Origin: Streptomyces sp. 3214.6
GTDB taxonomy: Bacteria; Actinomycetota; Actinomycetes; Streptomycetales; Streptomycetaceae
Direction: 5' to 3'
Length of the DNA: 64,000 nt
NCBI RefSeq assembly: GCF_900129855.1
Contig: NZ_LT670819.1
Coordinates: 1,674,001-1,738,000 of the forward strand
Both the position numbers and the translations under genes were made by a program. Shown piece after piece: positions 1 through 8,655 of this stretch. Numbering within the stretch: position 1 is the first letter of the stretch; the number at the start of each line of letters is the position of its first letter. Under the pieces are notes generated by a model that was given only the letters and a program-made list of their open reading frames with translations, was not told the DNA's origin and did no database searches.

Positions 1-20
1 GGTATCCCGCCCCGGCAGAG

Positions 21-56
21 GTGAGGCCCGGATCGTGCAAACGGTCCGGGCCTCAC
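21..56. terminator. Intrinsic terminator-like hairpin
   Basis: A perfect 12-bp stem (GTGAGGCCCGGA at 21-32 pairing with 45-56) encloses a 12-nt loop. It lies just past the stop of the leftward YcnI-like gene, so it probably ends that transcript. No long T tract is present, as is common in high-GC actinomycetes. Confidence 0.75.
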
Positions 57-91
57 TTCTGCGCCGGTGCCACGGCACCACTACGCCGGTG

Positions 92-820
92 CTACGACCG
101 CGTAGACCGCGTCCGTACGACGGCGAAGACGGCCGCGGCGAGGCCCAGCACGCCGATGACCAGCCCGGCGACGCCCAGGCCGCGGGCGGTGGAGTCACTG
201 CTGTCGGCGGAGGCCGCTGTCGTGCTCTTGGGAGCGGCTGTGGAGGCGGGGGCGGGGGAGGCGGGGGTGTCGTCCGCCGCCGCTGTCAGCTTCAGCACCG
301 GCGCCGGGTTCTCCGGCTCGTCAGCGCCCGCCGCGGCCTCCTCGATCCAGCGCACGGTCTTGCCGTCGGAGTACGTCTGCAGGGTCTTGAAGGCCAACTG
401 GTCGGCGTCGTCGGGAAGCCGGCCGAAGGCCACGTCGAAGTCCTCGTACTGGCCGGCGCCGATCTTCCCGCCCGTCCAGGTGATCTCGGAGACGGCGTCG
501 GTGATGGTGCCGTCGTCGGTCTTGACCGGCGTCTTGAGCTTGGTGGTGGTCACCTTCGCGGTCCAGCCGTCCTGCGGGTGGACCAGCACGCCGAGCACGG
601 GGTGGTCGGTGGGCAGGAAGACCTGGACCTCGGTGGTGCTCGCGGTGTCCTCCTCGTTGGGAACCCGGAAGCTGAGGACGCCGTCGGCGGCGCCCTTGGC
701 GTAGGTCTCGGGGTGGACGGTGACGTGCGCGGAGGCGACGCCGGCGGCGGTGAGGACCGCGGCGGCGGCGAACACGGCACCGAGACCGGCGCGGCGCAGG
801 GCGAGGCGTGTCGTGGACAT
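92..820 (-). CDS. YcnI-family (DUF1775) copper-associated secreted protein
   Basis: The 242-residue protein starts with a signal peptide ending near ASA-HVTVHPETY. The His right after the predicted cleavage site is the feature used by YcnI proteins to bind Cu(II). The DUF1775 domain covers roughly residues 32-180, a Ser/Thr/Ala/Pro-rich linker follows, and one C-terminal membrane segment (about 215-235) with a basic tail anchors it to the outer face of the membrane. YcnI proteins belong to copper-handling loci. The next gene upstream encodes a His/Met-rich membrane protein on the same strand, which supports a copper role. A hairpin follows the stop. Confidence 0.9.
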   Translation of the reverse strand: MSTTRLALRRAGLGAVFAAAAVLTAAGVASAHVTVHPETYAKGAADGVLSFRVPNEEDTASTTEVQVFLPTDHPVLGVLVHPQDGWTAKVTTTKLKTPVKTDDGTITDAVSEITWTGGKIGAGQYEDFDVAFGRLPDDADQLAFKTLQTYSDGKTVRWIEEAAAGADEPENPAPVLKLTAAADDTPASPAPASTAAPKSTTAASADSSDSTARGLGVAGLVIGVLGLAAAVFAVVRTRSTRS

Positions 821-895
821 GAGTGGGTGATCTCCGTACAGGAAGTCAGGAAAGGTGGGGGTCGGGCCCGGACAGGTGTGGCGTCCGGCCCTGGT

Positions 896-1501
896 TCAGC
901 TCGCGTACGGGATCGGGGTGGGCGGTCCGCGGCGGCTCACGGCGTGCCGCAGCAGCAGTTGCCGGGGCGGGACCGGAGCCGGAGCGGCGGCGGGGAGGAG
1001 GGACGGCGCGGGCAACGGGACGGGGGCGTCCCGCCACCAGGCCGCGAGGCCCGGCAGGAACGCGACCGCCCAGCGCAGCAGCTTCCACAGGGCGGCCTCC
1101 CCGCGCCGCAGCCACCAGGAGGCGGCGAGCGCGGCAAGGACATGGGCGGCCGTGGCGTGCGGGGTCATCGCCGTGGCGGTGTGGGCGTGCAGCTGCATGC
1201 CATGCCCGGACGGCATGGCCATCGCGGGCATGGTGTGCGCCGTCGTACGGGAGCGGGCCGCGTCGAACGCGACATGCAGGCCGGCCTGCGTGGCGAGCAT
1301 GGCCGCGCCGATCCCGGGCAGCGAGCGCTCCCGGGCGCCGAGCAGCCACCCGGCGGCGAACACGGCCAGGAATCCGGCGCCGTCCGCCCACGGCGGCGGC
1401 GTGTCACCCGTGGCGAGCCCGTGCCCGGCGGCGGCCAGCAGCACACACACCGCGGCGAACACCGCAGCGCGCAGACTCCGGACCTCCGGGGACGCACTCA
1501 T
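896..1501 (-). CDS. Multi-pass membrane protein with a His/Met-rich loop
   Basis: A 201-residue protein with about four hydrophobic segments (near residues 10-30, 40-55, 65-80 and 120-160). A central loop is rich in Met and His (HTMPAMAMPSGHGMQLHAHT) and continues with further His residues, which suggests copper binding. I place the start at the ATG at 1501; an in-frame GTG lies 27 bases further upstream. The gene is co-directional with and about 75 bp from the YcnI-like gene, so they are probably co-transcribed and act together in copper handling. I do not recognise a named family. Confidence 0.7.
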   Translation of the reverse strand: MSASPEVRSLRAAVFAAVCVLLAAAGHGLATGDTPPPWADGAGFLAVFAAGWLLGARERSLPGIGAAMLATQAGLHVAFDAARSRTTAHTMPAMAMPSGHGMQLHAHTATAMTPHATAAHVLAALAASWWLRRGEAALWKLLRWAVAFLPGLAAWWRDAPVPLPAPSLLPAAAPAPVPPRQLLLRHAVSRRGPPTPIPYAS

Positions 1502-1735
1502 GGTGAGGGATCCTCCCACGCCCGACACATACGTCGACGCCCCCTCCCGCGTTCACCCGCCCGGCCCGCACGACGAAGCACCACGACGGCAGCACCCGGT
1601 GCGACAGCCACGACAATCCGCCCTCGCACACCGCCGACAACCCGACGGCCGGGAAGAACCGCCGGCCCATCCCCGACGACAACCCGCCGCCCGACCCGGG
1701 CTCGCCGTCCTGAGCACACCCCGCCGATCCCGAGT

Positions 1736-2986
1736 TCACCCCCTCCGGGCCGTACGGGGCAGCAGGGCGACGGCGGCGGCCGGCACCGCGGCCAGGAGGA
1801 GCCAGGGCACTGTCGGCGGCAGGCCGGTGTCCAGGAGAGTGCCCGTGGCCGCGCTGCCCAGGAGCACGATCAGCCCCGAGGCCGAGGACAGTGCCCCGGT
1901 GTACAGGCCGAGCCTGCCGTCCTCGGCGAGGTCGGGCACCCAGGCGCGGGCGGCGGGCGCGACGAGCATCTGGCCGAGGGTGAGCAGCACGACGAAGCCG
2001 GCCGCGGGCAGCAGCCCGCCCGTCCCGGTCCGCCCGGCGGGCAACGCGGCGGCCACGACGGCGAACCCGGCGGCGATCAGCGCGAGTCCGGCCGCCATCG
2101 ACCGGCGCGGACTCAGCCGCTCCCCCACCCATCGGGTGACCGGCAGCTGCGCGGTCACCACCAGCAGCGACGACAGCGCGAAAAGCGAGGCCAGCGGCGC
2201 CTGCGAACCGGCCGCGCGCTCCACCTCGGCGGGCAGCGCGAGATAGAGCTGGTTGTAGGCGAGGAGGTAGGCGCCGTACGCACCGCACAGGGCGAGGAAG
2301 CGGCGGTTGCGCAGCAGCGGGCCGAGACCGCCGCGGACCTCGACGCGGGTTCGGCCGGGGATGTGCTGCGGCAGCAGCCGGATGTGACCGGCGAGGACGA
2401 GGACGAAGACCCCGGCGCCGGCCAGGCACACCGCCCGGAAGTCGACCTCCAGGAGCAGCGCGCCGAGCAGCGGCCCGACAAACGCCCCTGTCTGTCCGGC
2501 GACCGTGAACAGCGCCAGCACCCGGGTCCGCGACCCGCCGCCCGACTCCTCGTGCACCACGGCCTGCCGGGCCACCTCGGACTCGACGGCGGGCGAGAAC
2601 AACGCGGCCGCGAACCCGATGAGCAGCACCGCCCCGACGACCGTCCAGGGCTGCTCGGCGTACCCGAGCCAGCCGAACCCGGCGATGCGCAGGACGCACC
2701 CGACGAGGACGACGGGCCGCACCCCGTACCGGTCGGCCAGCGCCCCGCCGACCACGAACAGGCCCTGTTGGCTGAAGGTCCGCAGCCCGAGCACGAACCC
2801 GACCGTCCAGCCCGCCATGCCGACCGCACTGCCCAGGTGCTCGGCAAGGAACGGCAGCACGGCGAAGAAGCCGACATTGAAAGCGAGTTGAGTGAGGATC
2901 AGGAGACGCAGCAGCGGCGTGAGTCGAGTCGTTTCCTTCACCCTGCGATGCGGCGGCGACAGGGGTGTGGACGCGGGCGTCGTCAT
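1736..2986 (-). CDS. MFS transporter
   Basis: A 416-residue, 12-helix major facilitator. The conserved loop 2-3 motif appears as GGALADRYGVRPVVL near residue 80, and the central cytoplasmic loop lies near 200-215. The start ATG overlaps the stop of the fused ABC permease gene (ATGA), so the two are translationally coupled. An MFS exporter next to a peptide/nickel-class ABC importer is the arrangement seen in opine-metallophore systems such as staphylopine, where the MFS protein exports the ligand and the ABC system takes up the complex. No ligand synthesis genes are in view, so this role is only a possibility. Confidence 0.85.
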   Translation of the reverse strand: MTTPASTPLSPPHRRVKETTRLTPLLRLLILTQLAFNVGFFAVLPFLAEHLGSAVGMAGWTVGFVLGLRTFSQQGLFVVGGALADRYGVRPVVLVGCVLRIAGFGWLGYAEQPWTVVGAVLLIGFAAALFSPAVESEVARQAVVHEESGGGSRTRVLALFTVAGQTGAFVGPLLGALLLEVDFRAVCLAGAGVFVLVLAGHIRLLPQHIPGRTRVEVRGGLGPLLRNRRFLALCGAYGAYLLAYNQLYLALPAEVERAAGSQAPLASLFALSSLLVVTAQLPVTRWVGERLSPRRSMAAGLALIAAGFAVVAAALPAGRTGTGGLLPAAGFVVLLTLGQMLVAPAARAWVPDLAEDGRLGLYTGALSSASGLIVLLGSAATGTLLDTGLPPTVPWLLLAAVPAAAVALLPRTARRG

Positions 2987-4812
2987 CGTTTGCCCGCCAA
3001 CTCGGCTTCGGCGACGGCCTGTTCACCGGTACGCAGGTGTGCCGGGCCCCCCGGTTCTGCCGGTTCCGTGTTGTCCGCCGTACGACGACGTCGTGGTCGT
3101 GGTCGTCGGAGTGCTCCGGCGGCGGTGACGGCGAGGGCGCCGAGGAGGGCGAGGACGGTGGCGGGGGCGAGGACGGCCCAGGGGGCACGTTCGGCGTAGG
3201 GCTGGTTCTCGGCGAGGAGCAGGCCCCACTCGGGGGACGGCGGCCGGGCGCCGAGACCGAGGAAGCCGAGGGATGACAGGGCGAGGGCGATGCCGGGCAG
3301 CCGCAGGAGGGCGTGGCGGGCGACGGGCGGCAGGACGGCGGGCAGAAGTTCGCTCCTCAGCAGATACCAGGGGCCGGCGCCGAGAGCCCGGGTGGCGGTC
3401 AGGTGGACGGTGGCCCGCTCCTGGCGCAACAGCGCCGCGGTGTGCGCGGCGAGCGGCGCCCAGGCCACGACCGCCACGGCCAGGACGGGTGCCGTGGGCC
3501 CGCTGCCCCAGACCGCGCCGACGAGCAGCGCGGCGAGAACGGGCGGTACGGCGTTGACGGTGTCCACGAGCGGCCCGGACAGCCGGGGCAGCAGTCCGAG
3601 CAGGACTCCGGCGGTCAGTGCGATCGCGCTGATGGCGAGGGCGAGGAGCAGGGTGTCGAGGGCGCCGTGCGCAACCCGGGCGAGGACATCGCGGCCGAGC
3701 GCGTCGGTGCCGAACGGATGGGCAGTGGAGGGGGGTTGGAGGCGCGCGCGGGTGTCGAGGGCCAGCGGGTCGCGGGGCAGGCCGAGGGCGATGACGACGA
3801 ACAGCACAAGACCGTAGGCGAGCGGCAGGATCCTGCGGGCCGTCGGCGATGGCGTGTGGAGTGTCTGCAGGGCGCCGTCGCGCAGGGCGGGCCCGATAAG
3901 CAGCCGGGCGGCGAGCCGGGCGCCGCCGGTGGTGACGGCCGCGAGCGCGACGAGGACGAGTGTGCCGGCCTGGAGGACGGGCAGGTCCTGGGCGATCGCC
4001 GCCTGGAGGGTGGTCCGGCCGAGCCCGGGGATGTCGAAGATCTGCTCCACGGCGACGGACCCGCCGGTCAGTCCCACGACGAACAGCCCGACGTTGGGCA
4101 GCAGCCCGGGCAGGCAGCGGCGCACCGTCTTGCGGGCGATGACCCGGCCGCGCAGTCCGCGCGCGGCGGCGGCCACCGCCCATGGCTCGGCGAAGGCGCC
4201 GGACAACTGGTCGTCGAGGAGGCGTCCGAGCACCGTCCCGGCCGGCAGGCCGAGAGCGAGCGCGGGCAGCACGGTCCACTGCGGGCCGTACCAGCCGAGG
4301 GCGGGCAGCCATCCCCACTGCACGCCGACCACCGTGGCGAGGACCGAGGCGGTGAGGAACTCCGGCAGTGCGGCGAGGACGGCGGAGCCGGTACCGCCGG
4401 CGGTCCGGCCGTCGAGGCCGCGCCGCGCGCCGAGGTACAGGGTGCGGGCGCACACCCCGGCGGCGATGACGACGGCGACCGCCAGCGCCACCGCCATCAA
4501 CAGCAGTGACACGCCCAGAGCTTGGAGGACGCCGGGCATGACCTCCGCGCCGGAGATCCACGACCGTCCGGCGTCCCCGTGCGACAACCCCGTGACCCAC
4601 TCCCCGAGAAGGCTCAACGGGCCGCCTTCCAGGCCGAGTTGGGCGCGTACGTCGGCGAGCGCCTCGGGGGTGGGGTCCCGGTCGGCGGATCGTGCCTTGA
4701 GCACGGTGAGCGCCGGGTCGGTGTGCGAGAGCCAGGGCAGCAGCCCGATCCCGCACACCAGCAGCGCGGCCAGTCCGGCACGCCACAGCAGCGTGCCCAC
4801 CCTGTTCCTCAT
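2983..4812 (-). CDS. Fused ABC transporter permease (DppB-DppC type)
   Basis: The 609-residue protein joins two inner-membrane permease domains that are normally separate. The first half has a DppB-like N terminus with a large periplasmic loop and a loop reading AAAARGLRGRVIARKTVRR. The second half has a DppC-like loop reading TATRALGAGPWYLLRSELLP. Both resemble the EAA loops that contact the ATPases. I take the start as the ATG at 4812 (MRNRVGTLLWRAG), four bases after the lipoprotein stop; longer in-frame versions have no membrane-protein character. It should form the channel for the adjacent binding protein. No ATPase gene is present in the window, which is unusual. Confidence 0.88.
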   Translation of the reverse strand: MRNRVGTLLWRAGLAALLVCGIGLLPWLSHTDPALTVLKARSADRDPTPEALADVRAQLGLEGGPLSLLGEWVTGLSHGDAGRSWISGAEVMPGVLQALGVSLLLMAVALAVAVVIAAGVCARTLYLGARRGLDGRTAGGTGSAVLAALPEFLTASVLATVVGVQWGWLPALGWYGPQWTVLPALALGLPAGTVLGRLLDDQLSGAFAEPWAVAAAARGLRGRVIARKTVRRCLPGLLPNVGLFVVGLTGGSVAVEQIFDIPGLGRTTLQAAIAQDLPVLQAGTLVLVALAAVTTGGARLAARLLIGPALRDGALQTLHTPSPTARRILPLAYGLVLFVVIALGLPRDPLALDTRARLQPPSTAHPFGTDALGRDVLARVAHGALDTLLLALAISAIALTAGVLLGLLPRLSGPLVDTVNAVPPVLAALLVGAVWGSGPTAPVLAVAVVAWAPLAAHTAALLRQERATVHLTATRALGAGPWYLLRSELLPAVLPPVARHALLRLPGIALALSSLGFLGLGARPPSPEWGLLLAENQPYAERAPWAVLAPATVLALLGALAVTAAGALRRPRPRRRRTADNTEPAEPGGPAHLRTGEQAVAEAELAGKR

Positions 4813-4816
4813 GCCG

Positions 4817-6331
4817 TCAGCGCCGGGTGCCGGTGCCGACGAGGGTCCGCTCGTACGGGTCGAGGAGGACACCGCTGACCTTGGTGCCCACGCCGGTGAT
4901 GACACGCTGGTGGACCAGCGGGACGACGGCGTCGGTGCCGAGGATCGCGGCTTCGGCGGCCATCGCGGCGTCCTGCCGCTTGCCGGTGTCGGCGACCGTC
5001 TGCGCCGCGCCGACGGCCCGGTCGGCTGCCGTGTCGCACAGCAGGGCGAGGTTGTAGCCGCCGTCGCAGGTGAAGTCACTGGCGAGCACGGAGACGGGGT
5101 CGCCGGTGTCGAGAAGACTGTTGCGGGCGCCGACGAAGGCGTCGAACTTCCCGGCGAGCGCGTCGCTCTCCAGTCGCGAGTACTCGCGCACCTCCAGCTT
5201 CACCGTGAAGTCGGCCTTCTCCAGCTGCTGCTTCAACACCTGTGCGGCTTCGGGGAGTTCGGGACGGTTGTCGTAGGTGGCGAGGGTGAGGGAGGCGCCG
5301 CCGGGGGCGCCGGCCTTGGCCCGCCCGGTGGGCGGGACACGCTTGCCCGCGGCCCAGGTGACGGCGGGGCCGTAGATCCCGGCGCCGGCGTCGGCGTGCC
5401 CCTCGTAGACACCCTCGGCGAGGGCGGAGGTGTCGACGGCCGCGCGGGCGGCGGCGCGCAGGGCCGGGTCCTTGAAGACGCCCGACTCGGTGTTGAGGAG
5501 CAGGCCGGTGGTGCGGGTGGTGGCGGTCTCGCGGCGGGTGTCGGCGTCGAGGGTCGCGGCCTGGGCGACGGGTATCGCCTCGGCGAGGTCGACCTGACCG
5601 GTGCGCAGCGCGTTGGCGCGGGCGGCGCCGTCGGCGATGAAGCGAACGTCGATGCCGGCGGCCTGGGCCCGGCCGCCCCAGTAGTCGTCGAAGCGGTCGA
5701 GGTCGGCGACGGTGGCGCCGGTCACTTTGGTGATCTCGAAGGGACCGGTGGCGGTGCCGACCGGGTCGACGGCGCCCTGCCCGCCGTCGTACGCCTTCGG
5801 GGCGAGGACGGCGAGGCCTGGGCTGGACAGCCGCAACGGCAGGACCGGGTCGGGGGCGGCGGTGGTGATCCGCACACCGGTGCCGCCCGCTGCCTTCGCG
5901 GTGAGCGTGACGCCGGAGAGCGCGGCGGGGGCCGGCCTGGCCTGGGTGGCGTGTGTGAGGGAGGCGGCGACGGCGACGGGTGTGACGTCGGTACCGTCCT
6001 GGAAGTCGGCCTCGCGCAGGGTGAACAGCCAGGTCCGGTCGTTCTCGCGGCGCCAGGACGCGGCGAGGGCGGGGGCGGCCGCGCCATTGGCGTCGAGGGC
6101 GGTCAGTCCTTCGGTGACACCGAGACGACTGAGGATCGTCGCGTCGGCGCCGTACGGGGAGAGGCCCTCGGCGGGTGGGAAGGCAAGGGCGACGCGCAGC
6201 CGGGAGCCGTCGTCACCGCCGGACGCCGCACCGTCGCCGCCGGAGGAAGAGGCGAAGCAGCCGGCGAGGAGCGGGGTGAGGAGGAGGGAGGCGAGCAGTC
6301 GCGGGAGAGGGGGGCGACGGGGGTGGAGCAC
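4817..6331 (-). CDS. ABC transporter substrate-binding lipoprotein (SBP_bac_5, peptide/nickel class)
   Basis: About 504 residues. The N terminus has Arg residues, a hydrophobic stretch and the lipobox LLAGC, so the mature protein should be lipid-anchored outside the membrane. The rest resembles family 5 solute-binding proteins (SPYGADATILSRLGVTEGL, LFTLREADFQDGTDVTPVAV). Substrates in this family include peptides, nickel and metal-opine complexes. The GTG at 6331 is preferred because an alternative GTG at 6370 would overlap the acetyltransferase gene by 28 bases. The coding strand runs straight into the fused permease gene. Confidence 0.88.
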   Translation of the reverse strand: MLHPRRPPLPRLLASLLLTPLLAGCFASSSGGDGAASGGDDGSRLRVALAFPPAEGLSPYGADATILSRLGVTEGLTALDANGAAAPALAASWRRENDRTWLFTLREADFQDGTDVTPVAVAASLTHATQARPAPAALSGVTLTAKAAGGTGVRITTAAPDPVLPLRLSSPGLAVLAPKAYDGGQGAVDPVGTATGPFEITKVTGATVADLDRFDDYWGGRAQAAGIDVRFIADGAARANALRTGQVDLAEAIPVAQAATLDADTRRETATTRTTGLLLNTESGVFKDPALRAAARAAVDTSALAEGVYEGHADAGAGIYGPAVTWAAGKRVPPTGRAKAGAPGGASLTLATYDNRPELPEAAQVLKQQLEKADFTVKLEVREYSRLESDALAGKFDAFVGARNSLLDTGDPVSVLASDFTCDGGYNLALLCDTAADRAVGAAQTVADTGKRQDAAMAAEAAILGTDAVVPLVHQRVITGVGTKVSGVLLDPYERTLVGTGTRR

Positions 6332-6342
6332 GGGTGACCGAC

Positions 6343-6966
6343 CTAGGGGGTGGGGGACGGAGCGGGGCACGGGGTGGGGGACGGGGTGGGAGCGTGGAGG
6401 GGGACGTCGAAGTGGACGATCCGCTGGCCGCCGCCGGGGTCCGCACGCTCGTCGTGCACGACCTCGCCGAGCGAGCGCCAGAAGCCCTCGGCCCCTTCGA
6501 CGGCCGGGTCGGTGTGCAGATAGACGGAGCGGTAGCCGCCGTCCTCCGCCGCGAAGGCGAGGAGTTCGGCGACGAGCCGCCGGGCGAGGCCGCGCCGCCG
6601 ATGCTCCCGCCGCACATAGACGCGACGTAGTTGCGCGGTCGTGCCGCAGGGGTAGCGCTCGGCGACATGCCGGGGGTTCGGCGGGTGCACGGGACCGCGG
6701 GAGTCCAGGGCGGCCGTGGCCACGACCTCGCCTCCCCCGCCCTCACCCTCAGCCCCCTCGACCGCGACCAGCAGGGTGTGGCGGGCCGGAACGAGGTAGG
6801 CGCCGAGCGGGTCGATGATGTCGCCGTGCCAGCGCGGCACATAACCGGTGCCGAAGTCGCGGTAGACGGTGTCGAGCATGACGGCACGGGCGCCGTCGAG
6901 GTCGTCTGGCCCCGCGGGCCTTATGCAGTAGTCACGCACCTGCACATCATATGCATTAAGGCTCAT
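6343..6966 (-). CDS. GNAT-family N-acetyltransferase
   Basis: About 207 residues. The acetyl-CoA binding motif is visible as RRVYVRREHRRRGLARRLV, followed by a helix and a strand typical of the fold (YRSVYLHTDP). The C terminus ends in a Pro/Ala/Thr-rich tail with no fold. The start is the ATG at 6966 (MSLNAYDVQV); a GTG seven codons downstream is an alternative. The gene heads a leftward group with the binding lipoprotein, permease and MFS transporter. A role in modifying the transported ligand is possible but not shown. It is divergent from the CooC-like ATPase gene, with a promoter-rich 114-bp gap. Confidence 0.85.
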   Translation of the reverse strand: MSLNAYDVQVRDYCIRPAGPDDLDGARAVMLDTVYRDFGTGYVPRWHGDIIDPLGAYLVPARHTLLVAVEGAEGEGGGGEVVATAALDSRGPVHPPNPRHVAERYPCGTTAQLRRVYVRREHRRRGLARRLVAELLAFAAEDGGYRSVYLHTDPAVEGAEGFWRSLGEVVHDERADPGGGQRIVHFDVPLHAPTPSPTPCPAPSPTP

Positions 6967-7011
6967 TCGCTTGATCACCGCCCGACACGCCTCCCGCCAC
7001 CCCGCTCCGAC

Positions 7012-7063
7012 TTGACAGCGATCATGACCTCCTTTAAATCTAGCCACATGACATTCATTTTCA
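7012..7063 (+). promoter_or_regulatory. Sigma70-like promoter with a Zur-box-like sequence
   Basis: TTGACA at 7012-7017 is followed after 16-17 bp by an A/T-rich hexamer (TTAAAT at 7034-7039). Just downstream, TGACATTCATTTTCA at 7049-7063 matches a commonly cited Zur operator (TGAAAATGATTTTCA) at 12 of 15 positions. A repressor bound there would overlap the expected transcription start of the CooC-like gene. The match is by eye and the consensus is from memory, so the metal assignment is an inference. Confidence 0.45.
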
Positions 7064-7080
7064 AAAAGGCGGGCCGGTAG

Positions 7081-8034
7081 GTGCGCGTCGCGTTCGTGGG
7101 GAAGGGCGGCAGCGGCAAGACGACGCTGTCGGCCCTGTTCGCCCGGCAGTTGGCGCAGTCCGGCGCACCGGTGCTCGCCGTGGACGGCGACATCAACCAG
7201 CATCTGTCCGAGGCCCTGGACCCCACGGCCGAAACGCCATCCTTCACCGCCCCGCCCCTGGCCGCGCACCTGGGTGAGATCAAGGACCTGCTGCGCGGCG
7301 CCAACCCGCGGATCACCTCCCGTGAGGCCATGGTCAAGACGACCCCGCCGGGCCGCGGCTCCCGACTAATGCGCCTGCTGGGCGACGACGCACTGCACGC
7401 CCGTCACGTCCAACGCGTGGGCGGTGTACCGCTGATGGTGACGGGCGAGTTCGACGAGAGCGACCTGGGTGTGGCCTGCTACCACTCCAAGCTGGGCGCG
7501 GTGGAGCTCTACCTGAGCCACTTGGTGGACGGTCCCGGCGAGTACCTGGTGATGGACATGACTGCCGGTGCCGACGCCTTCGCCTCCGGACTGTTCACCC
7601 GCTTCGACATGACGTTCCTGGTGGCCGAACCGACCCGCAGGGGCGTCTCCGTCTACCGCCAGTACCGCGACCACGCCCGAGAGTTCGACATCCCTCTCGC
7701 CGTGATCGGCAACAAGGTGACCGGCGAGGACGATCTGCTCTTCCTCAAGGAGGAAGTGGGCGACGACCTGCTCACCCACCTCGTCCTCTCCCCCTGGGTC
7801 CGCTCGGCCGAACGGGGCAGCCCCCAGGGCGCGTTGGAGGACACCAACCGTCACGCCCTCAACGTCCTGCGCGAGACGGTCGACGCCCGCGCGAAGGACT
7901 GGCCGACCCTCCACCGCCACGCCGTCGACTTCCATCTGCGCAACGCCCGGTCCTGGGCGAACAAGGCAACGGGCCAGGACCTCGCGGCGCAGGTGGACCC
8001 GGAGTTCGTCCCCGGCCCGGCGTCACTGCCGTAA
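7081..8034 (+). CDS. CooC/ParA-like P-loop ATPase
   Basis: A 317-residue SIMIBI-class ATPase. The deviant Walker A motif GKGGSGKTT sits at residues 7-15, with DGDIN near residue 40 and DMTAGADAFASG near 160, as in CooC proteins that load nickel into CO dehydrogenase. Only one Cys is visible (VACYHSKLGAVE), so the CxC metal motif of classical CooC is absent. The GTG start at 7081 lies 18 bp downstream of a Zur-box-like element. It is followed 59 bp later by a small co-directional gene. A role in metal or cofactor handling fits the family, but the client protein is unknown. Confidence 0.8.
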   Translation: MRVAFVGKGGSGKTTLSALFARQLAQSGAPVLAVDGDINQHLSEALDPTAETPSFTAPPLAAHLGEIKDLLRGANPRITSREAMVKTTPPGRGSRLMRLLGDDALHARHVQRVGGVPLMVTGEFDESDLGVACYHSKLGAVELYLSHLVDGPGEYLVMDMTAGADAFASGLFTRFDMTFLVAEPTRRGVSVYRQYRDHAREFDIPLAVIGNKVTGEDDLLFLKEEVGDDLLTHLVLSPWVRSAERGSPQGALEDTNRHALNVLRETVDARAKDWPTLHRHAVDFHLRNARSWANKATGQDLAAQVDPEFVPGPASLP

Positions 8035-8093
8035 GCGGACCCGAACAACCTCACCCGCTCTCTCCCCTCCACAAGAACAGGACCCCCATACCC

Positions 8094-8486
8094 ATGTCTC
8101 TCGACGTCTCCCCGAAGCTCCTCGCCGAGGCCGAAGCCGGTGCCATCCGCGAGGAGGACTTCGTGGACACGGTCCGCACCTCCCTCCCCTACGCCTACGA
8201 GCTCGTCGACTCCCTCGCCACCCAGCTGCACGCAGGTATCGGCGAGTTCACCGACAACCAGACCCCGCCGGCGTCCGAGCAGGAGCGCGGTCAGCTTCTG
8301 CGCGCCATGGCCAGCGACGCCATCCGCGGCAGCCTGGAACGTCACTTCAACATCACCCTGGCCTTCCAGAACTGCCACCGTGTCGCAGCGTTCCGCCCGG
8401 GGGCGCGGAACGGGGACACGTATGCACGCTTCACGTCCACGCGGGCCCAGGTCCTGAACCAGTCGGCGGAACTGCGGGACTGCTGA
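8094..8486 (+). CDS. Conserved hypothetical protein (130 aa), partner of the CooC-like ATPase
   Basis: A small soluble, acidic protein with predicted helices (SPKLLAEAEAGAIREEDF, YAYELVDSLATQLHAG). It has no signal peptide or membrane segment. The C-terminal part is more basic and ends in a Cys. The start ATG is 59 bp after the ATPase stop and precedes a clear hairpin at 8535-8585, so the two genes form one transcription unit. I do not recognise a functional family; its position suggests it works with the ATPase. Confidence 0.7.
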   Translation: MSLDVSPKLLAEAEAGAIREEDFVDTVRTSLPYAYELVDSLATQLHAGIGEFTDNQTPPASEQERGQLLRAMASDAIRGSLERHFNITLAFQNCHRVAAFRPGARNGDTYARFTSTRAQVLNQSAELRDC

Positions 8487-8534
8487 CGCTGACGCGAACA
8501 CCCCCAGTCGTCGACGCGGCTCACCGCCACGCGA

Positions 8535-8585
8535 GGAAGACCGTGCCGAGGCTCAGGAGATTCCGCGAGAGGGGCACGGTCTTCC
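8535..8585. terminator. Terminator hairpin between convergent genes
   Basis: GGAAGACCGTGCC at 8535-8547 pairs perfectly with 8573-8585 (13-bp stem, 25-nt loop). It lies between the rightward 130-aa gene and the leftward gene ending at 8656, so it could serve both directions. Confidence 0.7.
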
Positions 8586-8655
8586 CGCAGGCTGCCGTGG
8601 ACACGGCACGGAAGTCGTGAGTGAAGTCCGTCGCCGCCCTCATCGCCCACCGACC

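Noticed and set aside
35..3199. Very long rightward open frame (over 1000 codons) opposite the YcnI, membrane protein and MFS genes
   Set aside because: It is Arg/Gly/Pro-rich with no motif and is antisense to three genes with clear families. Long open shadow frames are normal at this GC content.
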